DNA from: RYN-230 sp963793825
GTDB lineage: Bacteria > Actinomycetota > Actinomycetes > Streptosporangiales > Streptosporangiaceae
NCBI GenBank assembly: GCA_963793825.1
Contig: CAWCBE010000016.1
Location: forward strand, 62,001 to 126,000
DNA: 64,000 nt
Direction: 5' to 3'
The notes below the pieces were generated by a model. It ran no database searches. It was not told where the DNA came from and saw nothing but the letters and a program-made list of their open reading frames with translations. Within the stretch, counting starts at the first letter, position 1, and every line of letters starts with the position of its first letter. Positions 50,093-59,091 of the stretch are shown here, in pieces. The translations under genes were made by a program, and so were the position numbers.

Positions 50093-51211
50093 ATGAGCGC
50101 TCGGACCACCCCCCCGTTCCGCGCCGACCACGTCGGCAGCCTGCTCCGGCCGCCCGGGCTGCTGGCCGCCCGGGACGGTTTCGCGGCCGGCCGGATCACC
50201 GCTGCGCAGTTGCACGCGGTGGAGGACAAGGCCATCACCGACGCGGTCCGGATGCAGGAATCGGCCGGACTGCAGTCCGCCACCGACGGCGAGTTCCGCC
50301 GGGCGACGTGGCACATGGACTTCATCTACCAGATCGGCGGGATCAGCAAGGCGCCGGGCCACCTGGCGGTCAAGTTCCATAACGCCTCCGGGGACATCGA
50401 ATGGACCCCGGCGGCGCTGCACGTCGGCAGCAAGCTGCGCATGGACAAGACGATCTTCGCCGACGACTTCCGGTTCCTGCAGTCGGCGGTGACCACGGCG
50501 CTGCCGAAGCTCTGCATCCCGTCGCCGAACATGGTGCATTACCGGGGCGGCCCCGCCTCCATGGACCCGGCCGTGTACCCGGACATCGAGGAGTTCTGGG
50601 CCGACCTGGCCACCGCCTACGGTGACGAGGTGGCCCGGCTGTATGACCTGGGCTGCCGCTACCTGCAGTTCGACGACACCAGCCTGGCCTACCTGAACGA
50701 CCCGGCGCAGCGGGCTGAGATCGCCGCCCGCGGCGAGGACGCCGACCACCTGCACCTGCGGTACATCAAGCAGGTCAACGCGGCGCTGGCCGGCCTGCCG
50801 GACGGCCTGGCGGTGACCACCCACCTGTGCCGGGGCAACTTCCGGTCCTCCTGGGCGGCGTCCGGCGGGTACGACTTCGTGGCCGAGGCGCTGTTCAGCG
50901 AGCTGACCGTGGACGGGTTCTTCCTGGAGTACGACGACGAGCGGTCGGGTGGCTTCGAGCCGCTGCGCTTCGTGCCGCCCGGGAAGATGGTCGTGCTCGG
51001 GCTGGTCACCACCAAGCGCGGCGAGCTGGAAAGCCCGGACGTGCTCAAGCGGCGGATCGACGAGGCAGCCCGGTACGTCCCGCTGGACCAGTTGTGCCTG
51101 TCCGGGCAGTGCGGGTTCTCCTCGACGGTGGAGGGCAACGTGCTGACCTATGACGAGGAAGTCGCCAAGCTGGAACTGATCGTCAGCGTCGCCCGCGACG
51201 TCTGGGGGTAA
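50093..51211 (+). CDS. MetE C-terminal-like (cobalamin-independent methionine synthase family) protein
   Basis: The 372-residue protein is a single UROD/MetE-like barrel: FRADHVGSLLRPPGLL at the start, SATDGEFRRATWHMDF, YLQFDDTSLAYL, THLCRGNFRSSWAASGGYD and CLSGQCGFSSTVEGN. Zinc ligands of MetE (HxC...C) are represented by THLCRGN and QCGF. It lacks the N-terminal MetE half, so it is a methyltransferase-like paralogue and not a housekeeping MetE. ATG 50093 follows GAAGGAGAAA. It lies 70 bases after coxM and may act in the same pathway. Confidence 0.85.
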   Translation: MSARTTPPFRADHVGSLLRPPGLLAARDGFAAGRITAAQLHAVEDKAITDAVRMQESAGLQSATDGEFRRATWHMDFIYQIGGISKAPGHLAVKFHNASGDIEWTPAALHVGSKLRMDKTIFADDFRFLQSAVTTALPKLCIPSPNMVHYRGGPASMDPAVYPDIEEFWADLATAYGDEVARLYDLGCRYLQFDDTSLAYLNDPAQRAEIAARGEDADHLHLRYIKQVNAALAGLPDGLAVTTHLCRGNFRSSWAASGGYDFVAEALFSELTVDGFFLEYDDERSGGFEPLRFVPPGKMVVLGLVTTKRGELESPDVLKRRIDEAARYVPLDQLCLSGQCGFSSTVEGNVLTYDEEVAKLELIVSVARDVWG

Positions 51212-51429
51212 CCGGCCGGTCGCGCAATTTGCCCTCGTTGGCGCCCGGGGCAACACGCCGGTGCCATTTTCGGCAAAAGCAGTGCCGGCCCTCGGCCGCT
51301 GTACTACTGTCCGTCAGCGTGAGGCCGCCGCTGGCGGAAGATAGACCCAGCGCCCCCGCCGCTGGAGCAGTTCTGTTCAGGATCTAATTCCATCCCTTAC
51401 CTTGCGGCGTAACGGCCGGAGGTCTGTTA

Positions 51430-51723
51430 GTGGCGAGGTGCACAGTGCAGGATCCGGTAGCTGAGGGTGGCGACGCCGTCCGGTTCTCGGGGCGCGGTGC
51501 CGTGCGGGGCGCCGAATATGCTTCCCGTTCACATCCCAGTGCGTCGTGGCGCAAGAGTTCCTGGAGCGCCTACAACGGTGCCTGCGTTGAGGTAGCCGAA
51601 CTCGGTGCGGAACGGATCGGGGTCCGGGACTCCAAGGCCGGGGAGAATGGTTCTGTCCTGGTCTTCGGCCGTGCGGACTGGGCCGGCCTTGTTGCCCAGC
51701 TGAAGGCAGACCCGGCGCGCTGA
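51430..51723 (+). CDS. DUF397 protein
   Basis: The 97-residue protein has the DUF397 core WRKSSWSAYNGACVEVAEL, then IGVRDSKAGENGSVLVF and the final WAGLVAQLK. These proteins accompany Scr1-type XRE regulators in actinomycetes and are thought to work with them, possibly as a partner or antagonist. GTG 51430 follows GGAGG by 7 bases. The Scr1 partner is convergent here, whereas the usual order is co-directional. Confidence 0.9.
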   Translation: MARCTVQDPVAEGGDAVRFSGRGAVRGAEYASRSHPSASWRKSSWSAYNGACVEVAELGAERIGVRDSKAGENGSVLVFGRADWAGLVAQLKADPAR

Positions 51724-51778
51724 GCAGAGCGTCCTGGCCGCGGGCGGGCCGCGCTAACAGCTGCTCTTGCCAGGCAAG

Positions 51779-52654
51779 CTACGCCCAGCGGGTGAGCATG
51801 GCATCACGGATCAGCTCCCGTGACCGGCCCGGCTCTGCGGCCATAGCGGCCAATGAATCAAAGGTAACCCGGTACTGGAAAGTCTGCTGCTCTTCTTCCA
51901 GGTAGTAACTACCGGTGAGATGCTCGACGTAAACCAGGTCGCTCAGCGAGACATCGTGCAACTGGGGGAATTGCAGGTGAGCAAAGGCCCCTGTCCCGAT
52001 AGGATGGTCCCCGCCGAGCGGGAGGATCTGCAGCCGGACATTCGGCAGTTCGGAGAAATCACTCAGCCGTTTCAATTGCTCCCGCATGACCGAGTTGTCT
52101 CCGAATCGGCGGTACAAAACCGATTCGTCGAGGACGGCCGAGACCATAAGCGGCGGTTCGCGGGTCAGCAGTTCCTCCTGCCTTACCTTTCTCACTTCGA
52201 TTCTTCGTTCCGCGTCTCCCGGCGGGAGCTTGAACATTGACTGGAAGCCAGAAAGGACGGCGCGGGCGTACGAATCAGCCTGCATTATCCCGGGGACTAT
52301 CTGCGGATCCCATATCCACACGGAACTCGCGTCGGCTTCCGCTTCAAGGTACGTCGCGTAGTCCGAGGGGAACCCTGCGGCCACCGACTCCAGGCGGCTG
52401 GCTTCCGCGGATTCCCGGGCGAGAGCCTGCATCGCCGCGCGATGTTCTGGTTCCACGGCATAGAGGTCCAGGAGGCGGCGGAGGTCGGCCGCTTTCACCC
52501 CGATGCGGTGGGTTTCTATGCGGCTGATCTTGGACGCCGACCAGCCGAGCCGCTCGGCCGCCTCATCGCCCGTGATGCCGGCGCGTTCACGGAGCCGCCG
52601 CAGCTCCGCTGCTAGCCGGCGGCGCCTGACCGTCTGACTGCCATGCTCGGGCAT
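51779..52654 (-). CDS. Scr1-type XRE helix-turn-helix regulator (DUF5753)
   Basis: The 291-residue protein has an XRE domain (AAELRRLRERAGITGDEAAE, WSASKISRIETHRIG) and the DUF5753 domain (DPQIVPGIMQADSYARAVLS, VRLQILPLGGDHPIGTG, YVEHLTGSYYLEEEQQ). It is a clear paralogue of the regulator at 1061-1954. ATG 52654 is chosen because the domain begins 14 residues later and a purine-rich GAGAGGCGGG precedes it; the frame is open to 52741. Confidence 0.9.
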   Translation of the reverse strand: MPEHGSQTVRRRRLAAELRRLRERAGITGDEAAERLGWSASKISRIETHRIGVKAADLRRLLDLYAVEPEHRAAMQALARESAEASRLESVAAGFPSDYATYLEAEADASSVWIWDPQIVPGIMQADSYARAVLSGFQSMFKLPPGDAERRIEVRKVRQEELLTREPPLMVSAVLDESVLYRRFGDNSVMREQLKRLSDFSELPNVRLQILPLGGDHPIGTGAFAHLQFPQLHDVSLSDLVYVEHLTGSYYLEEEQQTFQYRVTFDSLAAMAAEPGRSRELIRDAMLTRWA

Positions 52655-52753
52655 TGGCCCGCCTCTCGCGGTTCGCCGGGCCAGTGGCGTGTGACTAAAC
52701 CACAGCGTAGTGCCGGGTGAGGCGATAAGTGAAGCTTGCATGACTAGTTGCTG

Positions 52754-52798
52754 TGCAAATTGCAGTGCATCTTGCCTTCTTCTGAACGGTGCCGTTCA
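52754..52798. promoter_or_regulatory. Two palindromes upstream of the Scr1 regulator
   Basis: TGCAA-A-TTGCA (52754-52764) and TGAACGG-TG-CCGTTCA (52783-52798) are perfect inverted repeats in an AT-richer stretch 100-145 bases before the regulator start. They do not match the AATAC-N6-GTATY sites of the first Scr1 locus. In the 511-base gap 52655-53165 I otherwise see only an imperfect direct repeat near 52950-52985 and no supportable gene. Confidence 0.45.
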
Positions 52799-53165
52799 AT
52801 GAAGGAGAGGGGCTGATACCCCGGAGCGCAGAAGGGCACGCCGCAAATGATCAACAGGCGGAGCTACCCGAAAGTGCTCGACTCGTTTGCCTGCTGCCGC
52901 CAGTGCATTGCCGCAACGGCTCGCTGGCGGGCACGGTCCAGAGCATCGTGCCGCGAAGAATCGTGCCGTGCAGAATCGTTCCGGCGAGGCCGGTCCAGGG
53001 GGCCGCCGGCGCCCGCCGTCACTTTGCCGTTTACAGCGCGCGCAGATCGACGGTGCTCGGGGGCGTCGTCGAACACAGCGCGAAATGAGCCAGGCCGGCG
53101 GATAACAGCCACCGGCCCAGCAGAGAAAGACCACACTCCGTCCCACGAAGACAAGGAGTAATGGT

Positions 53166-53288
53166 ATGACCCACAGTACAGCGCCGCTCGCACACTGCAA
53201 GGGGTCCGAGGGCGTTCTTTTCGGGGGAAACACGCGTCCGGCCTGCCCGCGGGGGCGGCGATGGCGGCCTGGGCCGGTGAGCGGATGA
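53166..53288 (+). CDS. 40-codon ORF translationally coupled to a membrane protein
   Basis: AAGGAG (53153-53158) stands 7 bases before ATG 53166, which opens a 40-codon frame beginning MTHSTAPLAHCKGSEGVLF and ending in basic Arg/Trp/Pro-rich sequence. Its TGA (53286-53288) overlaps the ATG of the next gene (53285) as ATGA. The overlap and good ribosome-binding site suggest that it is translated, as a small protein or leader peptide. It has two Cys residues and no membrane helix. Family unknown. Confidence 0.5.
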   Translation: MTHSTAPLAHCKGSEGVLFGGNTRPACPRGRRWRPGPVSG

Positions 53289-53602
53289 GCGTCCTGCTGG
53301 CCCTGGTCTGGCTTCTCGCGGGGGCGGTAGCCGGCTGGGGCATCACGTCGCTGCGTGCCGCCATGGATATGTCCCGGGCCCGGGATCTGATGCGCCGGGA
53401 GATCCGCGCCTGGCAGGAGGAGACCCAGCGGTTCAAGGCCCGGGCGGAGCAGCTGGCTCAGGAGAAGGCGTCCTGGGTAGCCGGCATCAAGCAGGGCCGG
53501 GACGATGTGATCACGATGGTGCCGCTGCTCATCGCGGCCCAGCAGCGGCTCATGGGCCTGGGCCGCAGTACCGAACCGGGCGAGATGGACGACTGCGCAT
53601 AA
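53285..53602 (+). CDS. Small membrane-anchored coiled-coil protein
   Basis: The 105-residue protein has one N-terminal membrane helix (SVLLALVWLLAGAVAGWGI), then a charged helical region with coiled-coil character (RARDLMRREIRAWQEETQRF, KARAEQLAQEKASW). ATG 53285 overlaps the small ORF; an in-frame ATG at 53261 is possible but lies inside that ORF. No family recognised. Topology with the coil in the cytosol is likely, given the positive residues after the helix. Confidence 0.7.
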   Translation: MSVLLALVWLLAGAVAGWGITSLRAAMDMSRARDLMRREIRAWQEETQRFKARAEQLAQEKASWVAGIKQGRDDVITMVPLLIAAQQRLMGLGRSTEPGEMDDCA

Positions 53603-53698
53603 CTGGTCAAGCGCTCCCTTCCGGGCCGTGTGCCCAGCCGGAGGGGAGCGCCGGCCATGAGGCAGTGCGCCGGGGGGCCCGCTGCCGGGCCGGATCGC

Positions 53699-55237
53699 TC
53701 AGTGGTGCACCGCGGCCAGCAGGGCCGCGTAGGACCGGACCAGGGCGGCGTGCTCCTGGGCCAGCAGCGGGCTGGCCGGGAGGCAGCCCTCAGTCACCCA
53801 TTGGTCGGACAGGTCCATGGCCAGGACCCGCTGCGCCGCCGCCGGGCGGACGGCCGCTTCCGGCTCGCCGTACAGGAAGGCGTACAGCCGGGTGATTGCC
53901 TCCACCAGCGGGTCGGTGCCGTCCGTTCCCTGTGCTCCCTCCGCGCGCTCCCGGTGCACCCGCCACCAGTCAACCTCCAGCCGGGCCGCCGTGGCCCCGT
54001 CCGCCGGCTCCCCGTGGGCGCCCAGGATCAGGGCATAGAAGCGCTCCATGCAACGCCGGGCACCGTCGGGGTCGTTGTCCTTCGGAGCCCACAGCTGACT
54101 GGCCCGCAGCAGCAGCGACGCGCCATACAGGCTGCGCGGCAGGCTCATCCCGAAGCCGGCCCGGACCAGGCCCACCGTGGCGCTCAGCACGGCCGCCCAG
54201 TTCCGCCGGTAATAGCCGACCCAGGCACGCAACTCCAGGTCGGCGACCCGGGCCGGGTCGAAGGAACGGGGCGTTCCGCGAGTGCCGTCGAGCGGCAGGA
54301 GGGCCATCTCCCATGATGCTGCCCGTCCCGGGTCCGCCCGCCGCGGTCCTGCCTGCCCCAGGTCCGCCCGGCGCGATGCTGCCGGTCCTGGGCCCGCCCG
54401 CCGGGGGGCGGACCGCCGGGAGCCGGCCCGCCCGGGGGTCGGCAGTGGGCCGGACCCCGACACCAGCCGGACGCCGAAGCCCTGGGCCGCCAGCCGGAGC
54501 AGTACCTGCCCCGGGCGCAGCAGATCCTCGACCTTCGCGGCGCTGAGCGTCTCGAGATCGCCCAGCCGCTCCGCGTATTCACCGGGACCGAGCGTGCGGG
54601 CGGCGTTCAGCTCCAGGGCGTTCACCCACACCTTCGCCCGGGCCTCGCGCAGGAAACGCCGGGTGGCGGCCTGGTTGGCCGGCCCGAGCCAGGCGTCGGC
54701 CCGCGAGCGGGAGCCAAGCTGGCCCAGCTCAGAATCCTCCGCGCCGACCTGCCGGGCCAGCACCTCGTCGATGCGCTGGTGGTCGGCTTGGCGCTGCGCG
54801 ATCCGGGCCGGGTCGGCGAACTCGGCCACGCTGATCACCTCGAGCAGCGCCTGCGGCAGATCGAAGTTGACGTGCGCGTTCATGCCCAGCAGGACGTGCC
54901 GCAGCGGTGGCAGGCCCGGCTGCTCCCGGGCGGCGCGGAACGCCACCTCCCACGGCCGGGCCGCGCCCGGCCCGCCCGCGGCGCCCGCCTCGCCCGGCCC
55001 CCCGGGGCCGCCCGTCCCGACCGGCCCGGCCGCGAGCGCCAGCAGGTACAGGTCCGCGAACGCGACGTCCCAGCGCTCCACCCACTCCGGGTCGGCGAAC
55101 AGGCCGTCCCGCAGCGCATCCCGCACCGCGCGGGTGGTGCGCAGGTACGTGGCGTGGAAGAACCGCCGCGGGTCACCGGCCGACTCCAGCGGACCCAGCA
55201 GCGATTCCATCCGCCCGATGAGCGCATCGATCCCCAT
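53699..55237 (-). CDS. DUF5995 protein with an uncharacterised C-terminal domain
   Basis: The 512-residue protein starts with a DUF5995 domain (MGIDALIGRMESLLGPLESA, FHATYLRTTRAVRDAL, RHVLLGMNAHVNFDLPQAL, RIDEVLARQVGAEDSEL). A variable linker of Arg/Ala/Pro/Gly repeats (about residues 280-315; RADLGQAGPRRADPGRAAS) follows. The C-terminal ~190 residues (LRAWVGYYRRNWAAVLSATVG, SLYGASLLLRASQLWAPKD, RCMERFYALILGAHGEP) are a second helical domain I do not recognise. ATG 55237 follows AGAGGG. Function unknown. Confidence 0.75.
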   Translation of the reverse strand: MGIDALIGRMESLLGPLESAGDPRRFFHATYLRTTRAVRDALRDGLFADPEWVERWDVAFADLYLLALAAGPVGTGGPGGPGEAGAAGGPGAARPWEVAFRAAREQPGLPPLRHVLLGMNAHVNFDLPQALLEVISVAEFADPARIAQRQADHQRIDEVLARQVGAEDSELGQLGSRSRADAWLGPANQAATRRFLREARAKVWVNALELNAARTLGPGEYAERLGDLETLSAAKVEDLLRPGQVLLRLAAQGFGVRLVSGSGPLPTPGRAGSRRSAPRRAGPGPAASRRADLGQAGPRRADPGRAASWEMALLPLDGTRGTPRSFDPARVADLELRAWVGYYRRNWAAVLSATVGLVRAGFGMSLPRSLYGASLLLRASQLWAPKDNDPDGARRCMERFYALILGAHGEPADGATAARLEVDWWRVHRERAEGAQGTDGTDPLVEAITRLYAFLYGEPEAAVRPAAAQRVLAMDLSDQWVTEGCLPASPLLAQEHAALVRSYAALLAAVHH

Positions 55238-55382
55238 CCGCGGCCCTCTCTGTGTGCCTACCCTGACAACCTGGCTGAACCATCCATTCACACCCAAGCG
55301 CCCCGATGAAACATAGCTGGGGCCTGTGAGACGGCTGTGAGCGAGCTCGGGGCACCCCGGCCTCGTTGCTACCGTCCGTGGC

Positions 55383-57389
55383 ATGGATATCCGCCGCCCC
55401 CGCGGCCGGGTTCTCGCCGTGCTCGCCGTGGCCGTCCTCGTCCTGTCCGGGGCCGCCATCGCGCTGGCGGCGGCCCGGGCGCCGGCCCCGCTGACCGTGC
55501 GCTCGCTGCGGATTCCGGTGACCGACGGCCCGCGCGGCACCGACCACGTGCTGCTCGACGCGACCCTCTACACCCCGGCGGGCCACGGCCGGGTGCCCGC
55601 CATCCTGCTCGCGCACGGCTTCGGCCAGGCCAAGGACGCGGTCGCCCCGGAGGCGGCGCAGCTGGCCCGGGCCGGCTTCGCCGTGCTCACCTGGTCCGCC
55701 CGCGGGTTCGGCGAGTCCACCGGGCAGATCGCGCTGGACTCGCCCGACTATGAGGTCAAGGACGTCGAGCAGCTGGTCAGCTGGCTGGCCCGGCAGCCGC
55801 GGGTGCGGCTGGACCGGCCCGGGGACCCGCGGGTGGGGATCGCCGGGGCCTCCTATGGCGGTGCCCTCGCCCTGCTCGCCGCCGCGTACGACCACCGGAT
55901 CGATGCCATCGTCCCGCAGAGTAGCTGGTACAACCTGGCCACCGCGCTGTTCCCGGACGCCGCCGGGGGCGGCCCGGCGGCCGGGGTGTTCAAGAAGCAG
56001 TGGGCTGGCCTGCTGTTCACCGCGGGGTCGGCCGGGTCCGGAGCCGGGACGTCGGGCGGCGTGACCGGGGCCAGCGGCTCCGCGGCGCCCGCTCATTCCG
56101 TGCAGCAGGCACTGTGCGGCCGGTTCCTGCCCGCGGTCTGCGCGATGTACCGGCAGGTAGCCACCCTGGGCCGGGCCACCCCGCAGGCGGTGGCCCGGCT
56201 GCTGCGCTCCTCCCCGGCCAGCGTGGCCAGCCGGATCCACGCGCCCGCGCTGCTGATCCAGGGCGAGACCGACTCACTGTTCGGGCTGGACCAGGCGAAC
56301 AGCAACTTCCAGGCTCTCAGGCACAACGGCACTCCCGTGGACATGGTGTGGTTCGCCGGCGGACACGATGGGGGCAACCAGGAGACCAGCCGGATCACCC
56401 AGCTCACCGAGCAGTGGTTCGACCGGTGGCTGAAGACCGCCGGGCGGCCCGGCGGCGGCCGCCGCGGTACCGCGAGCAACGGTACCGGGCCGGGCGGTAA
56501 CGGGCACAGCGGGACTGGGCCGCCCGGGTTCGCGGTGAGCCGGGACCTCGGCTACGACCCGGACAGCGGGCAGCAGGTGCTCGGCGTGGCCGCCGCGCCG
56601 GCCTACCCGGGCCTGGGCGGGACCAGGCGCGCCCTGCTCCCGCTGGCCGGCCGGGCGCAGGCGGTGCTGAACCCGCCCGGCGGCGCACCGCCGTCCATGT
56701 CCGTGCTGCCCGGGCTGGGCGGGGTGTCGGTTGACATCCCGGGCCAGAGCGCCGCCTTCAGCTCCGCCCGGCTGCCCGCGCCCCTCCAGGTGACCGGCTC
56801 CCCGGTGGTCCGGATCCGGGTCAGCGGGGCCGCGGACATCACCCTGTTCGCGAAGCTGTACGACGTGGACCAGGCCGGGAACGCCACGCTGCCGTTCTCG
56901 CTGGCCGCACCGCTACGGGTCACCGGGGCGGCCCGGGGCGCCACGGTCACCGTCACGCTGCCCGCGATCGACTACCAGTTCGCCGCGGGCCACCGGCTCC
57001 GGCTGGTGCTGTCCAGCACCGACTTCGGCTACGCGACCGCCCCGCAGGCCGCCGTGTACCAGGTCGCGCTGGCCAGCCGCGGGCTGACCGTGCCGCTCGA
57101 CCCGGGCCTGCGGGTCACGGGGGGCGGGGTGCCGTGGTGGACGTGGGCCGCGCCGCTCGCGGCGCTGGCCGCCGCGGCCGGCCTGCTGCTGGCGCCGCGA
57201 CGGCGCCGGGCCCGGCCGGCCGTCCCGCCGCCCGCCGAGCGGGCTCCGGCCGAGCGGGCTCCGGCCGGGGCGCGGCCCGCTGAGCGGGCTCCGGCCGGGG
57301 CGCCGGCGGCCGGGGCGCCAGCAGCCGGGGTAGCGCGCCGGCCTGTGGGGATGCCGGGGACCTGGCCCCGTTGGAGATCACCGGGCTGA
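55383..57389 (+). CDS. Membrane-anchored CocE/NonD-type (S15) alpha/beta hydrolase
   Basis: The 668-residue protein has an N-terminal export helix (VLAVLAVAVLVLSGAAIAL), an alpha/beta hydrolase domain with nucleophile GASYGGALAL, acid GETDSLFGLD and His in GGHDGG. An X-Pro-dipeptidyl-peptidase C-terminal jelly-roll follows (VTGSPVVRIRVSGAADITLF, HRLRLVLSSTDFGYA). A C-terminal helix (APLAALAAAAGLLLAP) and a Pro/Ala/Glu/Arg repeat tail end it, so it is probably anchored outside the cell. It overlaps the ABC ATPase gene by 19 bases; hydrolase-ATPase-permease triples of this kind recur in actinomycetes. Confidence 0.85.
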   Translation: MDIRRPRGRVLAVLAVAVLVLSGAAIALAAARAPAPLTVRSLRIPVTDGPRGTDHVLLDATLYTPAGHGRVPAILLAHGFGQAKDAVAPEAAQLARAGFAVLTWSARGFGESTGQIALDSPDYEVKDVEQLVSWLARQPRVRLDRPGDPRVGIAGASYGGALALLAAAYDHRIDAIVPQSSWYNLATALFPDAAGGGPAAGVFKKQWAGLLFTAGSAGSGAGTSGGVTGASGSAAPAHSVQQALCGRFLPAVCAMYRQVATLGRATPQAVARLLRSSPASVASRIHAPALLIQGETDSLFGLDQANSNFQALRHNGTPVDMVWFAGGHDGGNQETSRITQLTEQWFDRWLKTAGRPGGGRRGTASNGTGPGGNGHSGTGPPGFAVSRDLGYDPDSGQQVLGVAAAPAYPGLGGTRRALLPLAGRAQAVLNPPGGAPPSMSVLPGLGGVSVDIPGQSAAFSSARLPAPLQVTGSPVVRIRVSGAADITLFAKLYDVDQAGNATLPFSLAAPLRVTGAARGATVTVTLPAIDYQFAAGHRLRLVLSSTDFGYATAPQAAVYQVALASRGLTVPLDPGLRVTGGGVPWWTWAAPLAALAAAAGLLLAPRRRRARPAVPPPAERAPAERAPAGARPAERAPAGAPAAGAPAAGVARRPVGMPGTWPRWRSPG

Positions 57390-58105
57390 CCAAGCGGTAC
57401 TCCGGCGGCCAGCTCGCGGTGGACAGCCTCTCGCTGCGGGTGGAACGCGGCCAGATCCTCGGGCTGCTCGGGCCGAACGGTGCCGGGAAGACCACGACCC
57501 TGCGCGCGCTGATGGGGCTGGTCTACCCGGACGAGGGGAGCATCACGATCTTCGGCCAGCCGGTGCGCCCCGGCGCTCCCGCGCTGTCCCGGCTCGGCTC
57601 GTTCGTGGAAGGCCCGGGCTTCCTGCCCCACCTGTCCGGCCGGGCCAACCTGGACCTGTACTGGCGGGCCACCGGCCGGCCCGCGGCCGACGCGCACCTG
57701 GCCGAGGTGCTGGAGATCGCCGGCCTGGGCGCGGCCCTGGACCGGCGGGTCGGCGGCTACTCGCGCGGGATGTCCCAGCGGCTGGCCATCGCCCAGGCCA
57801 TGCTGGGCCTGCCCGAGCTGCTGGTGCTGGACGAGCCGATGAACGGGCTGGACCCGCCGCAGATCCACCAGATGCGCGACGTGCTGCTCGGGTACGCCGA
57901 CGCCGGGCGCACCGTGGTCCTGTCCAGCCACCTGCTCGGCGAGGTCGAGCAGACCTGCACCCACGTCGTGGTGATGAACCAGGGCCGCCGGGTGGCGGCC
58001 GGTCCGGTCGCGGAGATCACCGGGGCGCCGGCCGAGCGGCTGCCGGCCGGCTGGCTGGAGGACGCCTTCCTGGCCCTCATCGCCGGCCATGAGGCGGGGC
58101 GATGA
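57371..58105 (+). CDS. ABC-2-type transporter ATPase
   Basis: The 244-residue ATPase has Walker A GPNGAGKTTTLRALMG (normal Thr), signature YSRGMSQRLAIAQAMLG, Walker B LLVLDEPMNGLDPPQ and switch SSHLLGEVEQTC, as in drug- or antibiotic-export ATPases of the DrrA type. TTG 57371 is the first usable start after an in-frame stop at 57281, and it lies inside the hydrolase gene end. The stop overlaps the permease ATG (ATGA). Confidence 0.9.
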   Translation: MEITGLTKRYSGGQLAVDSLSLRVERGQILGLLGPNGAGKTTTLRALMGLVYPDEGSITIFGQPVRPGAPALSRLGSFVEGPGFLPHLSGRANLDLYWRATGRPAADAHLAEVLEIAGLGAALDRRVGGYSRGMSQRLAIAQAMLGLPELLVLDEPMNGLDPPQIHQMRDVLLGYADAGRTVVLSSHLLGEVEQTCTHVVVMNQGRRVAAGPVAEITGAPAERLPAGWLEDAFLALIAGHEAGR

Positions 58106-58962
58106 CCACGGCGGCCCGGCCCAGCGCACCCGGGTACCAGTCCCGGCGCACCCTGTCCTTCCGGGTGGAGTTCACCCGCCAGCTGCGCCGGTGGCGCACG
58201 ATCGTGGCGTTCGCGGTGCTGCTCGTCCTGCCCTGGATCCTGGTCGCCGCGTTCAAGCTCAGCGGCCCGGCCTCGGCCGGCAACGGCACGCCCGGGCTGG
58301 TCACGGTGGCGACCGCGGGCGGCCTCAACTTCGCGGCGTTCAGCCTGTTCGTGTCCGCGGGATTCCTGCTCGTCCTGGTGGTCGCGCTGTTCTGCGGGGA
58401 CACAGTGGCCAGCGAGGCCAGCTGGTCCTCGCTGCGTTACCTGCTGGCCGCCCCGGTGCCCCGGCCCCGGCTGCTGCGCCAGAAGCTGGCGGTGGCGCTG
58501 GCCTACTCCGCTCTCGGCGTGGTCAGCCTGCCGGTCATGTCACTGGCCGCGGGCACGGTGGCGTTCGGCTGGCATCCGCTCCGGCTGCCCGGCACCGGCG
58601 TTGAGCTGGCGGCCGGGCAGGCGCTCGGCCGGATGCTCATTGTGCTGGGGTACGTCCTGGTCAGCGAGCTGGCCGTGGCCGGCATCGCCTTCCTGCTGTC
58701 GGTGAGCACCGATTCACCGCTGGGCGCGGTGGGCGGCGCGGCCGGGCTGATGATCCTCTCCGCGATCGGCGACCAGGTCACGGCGCTGGGGCCGTGGCGC
58801 CAGGTGCTGCCCTCGCATTTCCAGTTCGCCTGGCTGGATGCCGTGCAGCCGCAGCTCAGCTGGGGCGGCATGGCCGAGGGCGCGTCGGTGTCGGCCTGCT
58901 ACGCCCTCGTGCTCATCGCCCTGGCATTCCGCCGGTTCCAGCGCAAGGACATCGTCTCCTGA
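58102..58962 (+). CDS. ABC-2-type transporter permease
   Basis: The 286-residue protein has six hydrophobic segments (IVAFAVLLVLPWILVAAFKL, FLLVLVVALFCGDTVASEA, VSLPVMSLAAGTVAF and others) and an N-terminal cytosolic start with FRVEFTRQLRRW, as in ABC-2 permeases. It overlaps the ATPase stop by 4 bases. With the secreted hydrolase it probably forms an export module; cargo unknown. Confidence 0.88.
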   Translation: MTTAARPSAPGYQSRRTLSFRVEFTRQLRRWRTIVAFAVLLVLPWILVAAFKLSGPASAGNGTPGLVTVATAGGLNFAAFSLFVSAGFLLVLVVALFCGDTVASEASWSSLRYLLAAPVPRPRLLRQKLAVALAYSALGVVSLPVMSLAAGTVAFGWHPLRLPGTGVELAAGQALGRMLIVLGYVLVSELAVAGIAFLLSVSTDSPLGAVGGAAGLMILSAIGDQVTALGPWRQVLPSHFQFAWLDAVQPQLSWGGMAEGASVSACYALVLIALAFRRFQRKDIVS

Positions 58963-59091
58963 GCCCGCGCATCCGGAGGACGGCCGGCCCCCGGCCGGGA
59001 ACCGCATACCGGAAAGAAAGGTTCTTGTGCGGACAGTCTCCGGCGGGTTACGGTCTGGCCACCTAGGTCACGGCGCCCGGAAGGAGCCCCG

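Noticed and set aside
52789..53088. 99-residue frame starting MPFNEGEG
   Set aside because: No ribosome-binding site, no conserved features and atypical codon use; the region is more likely regulatory.
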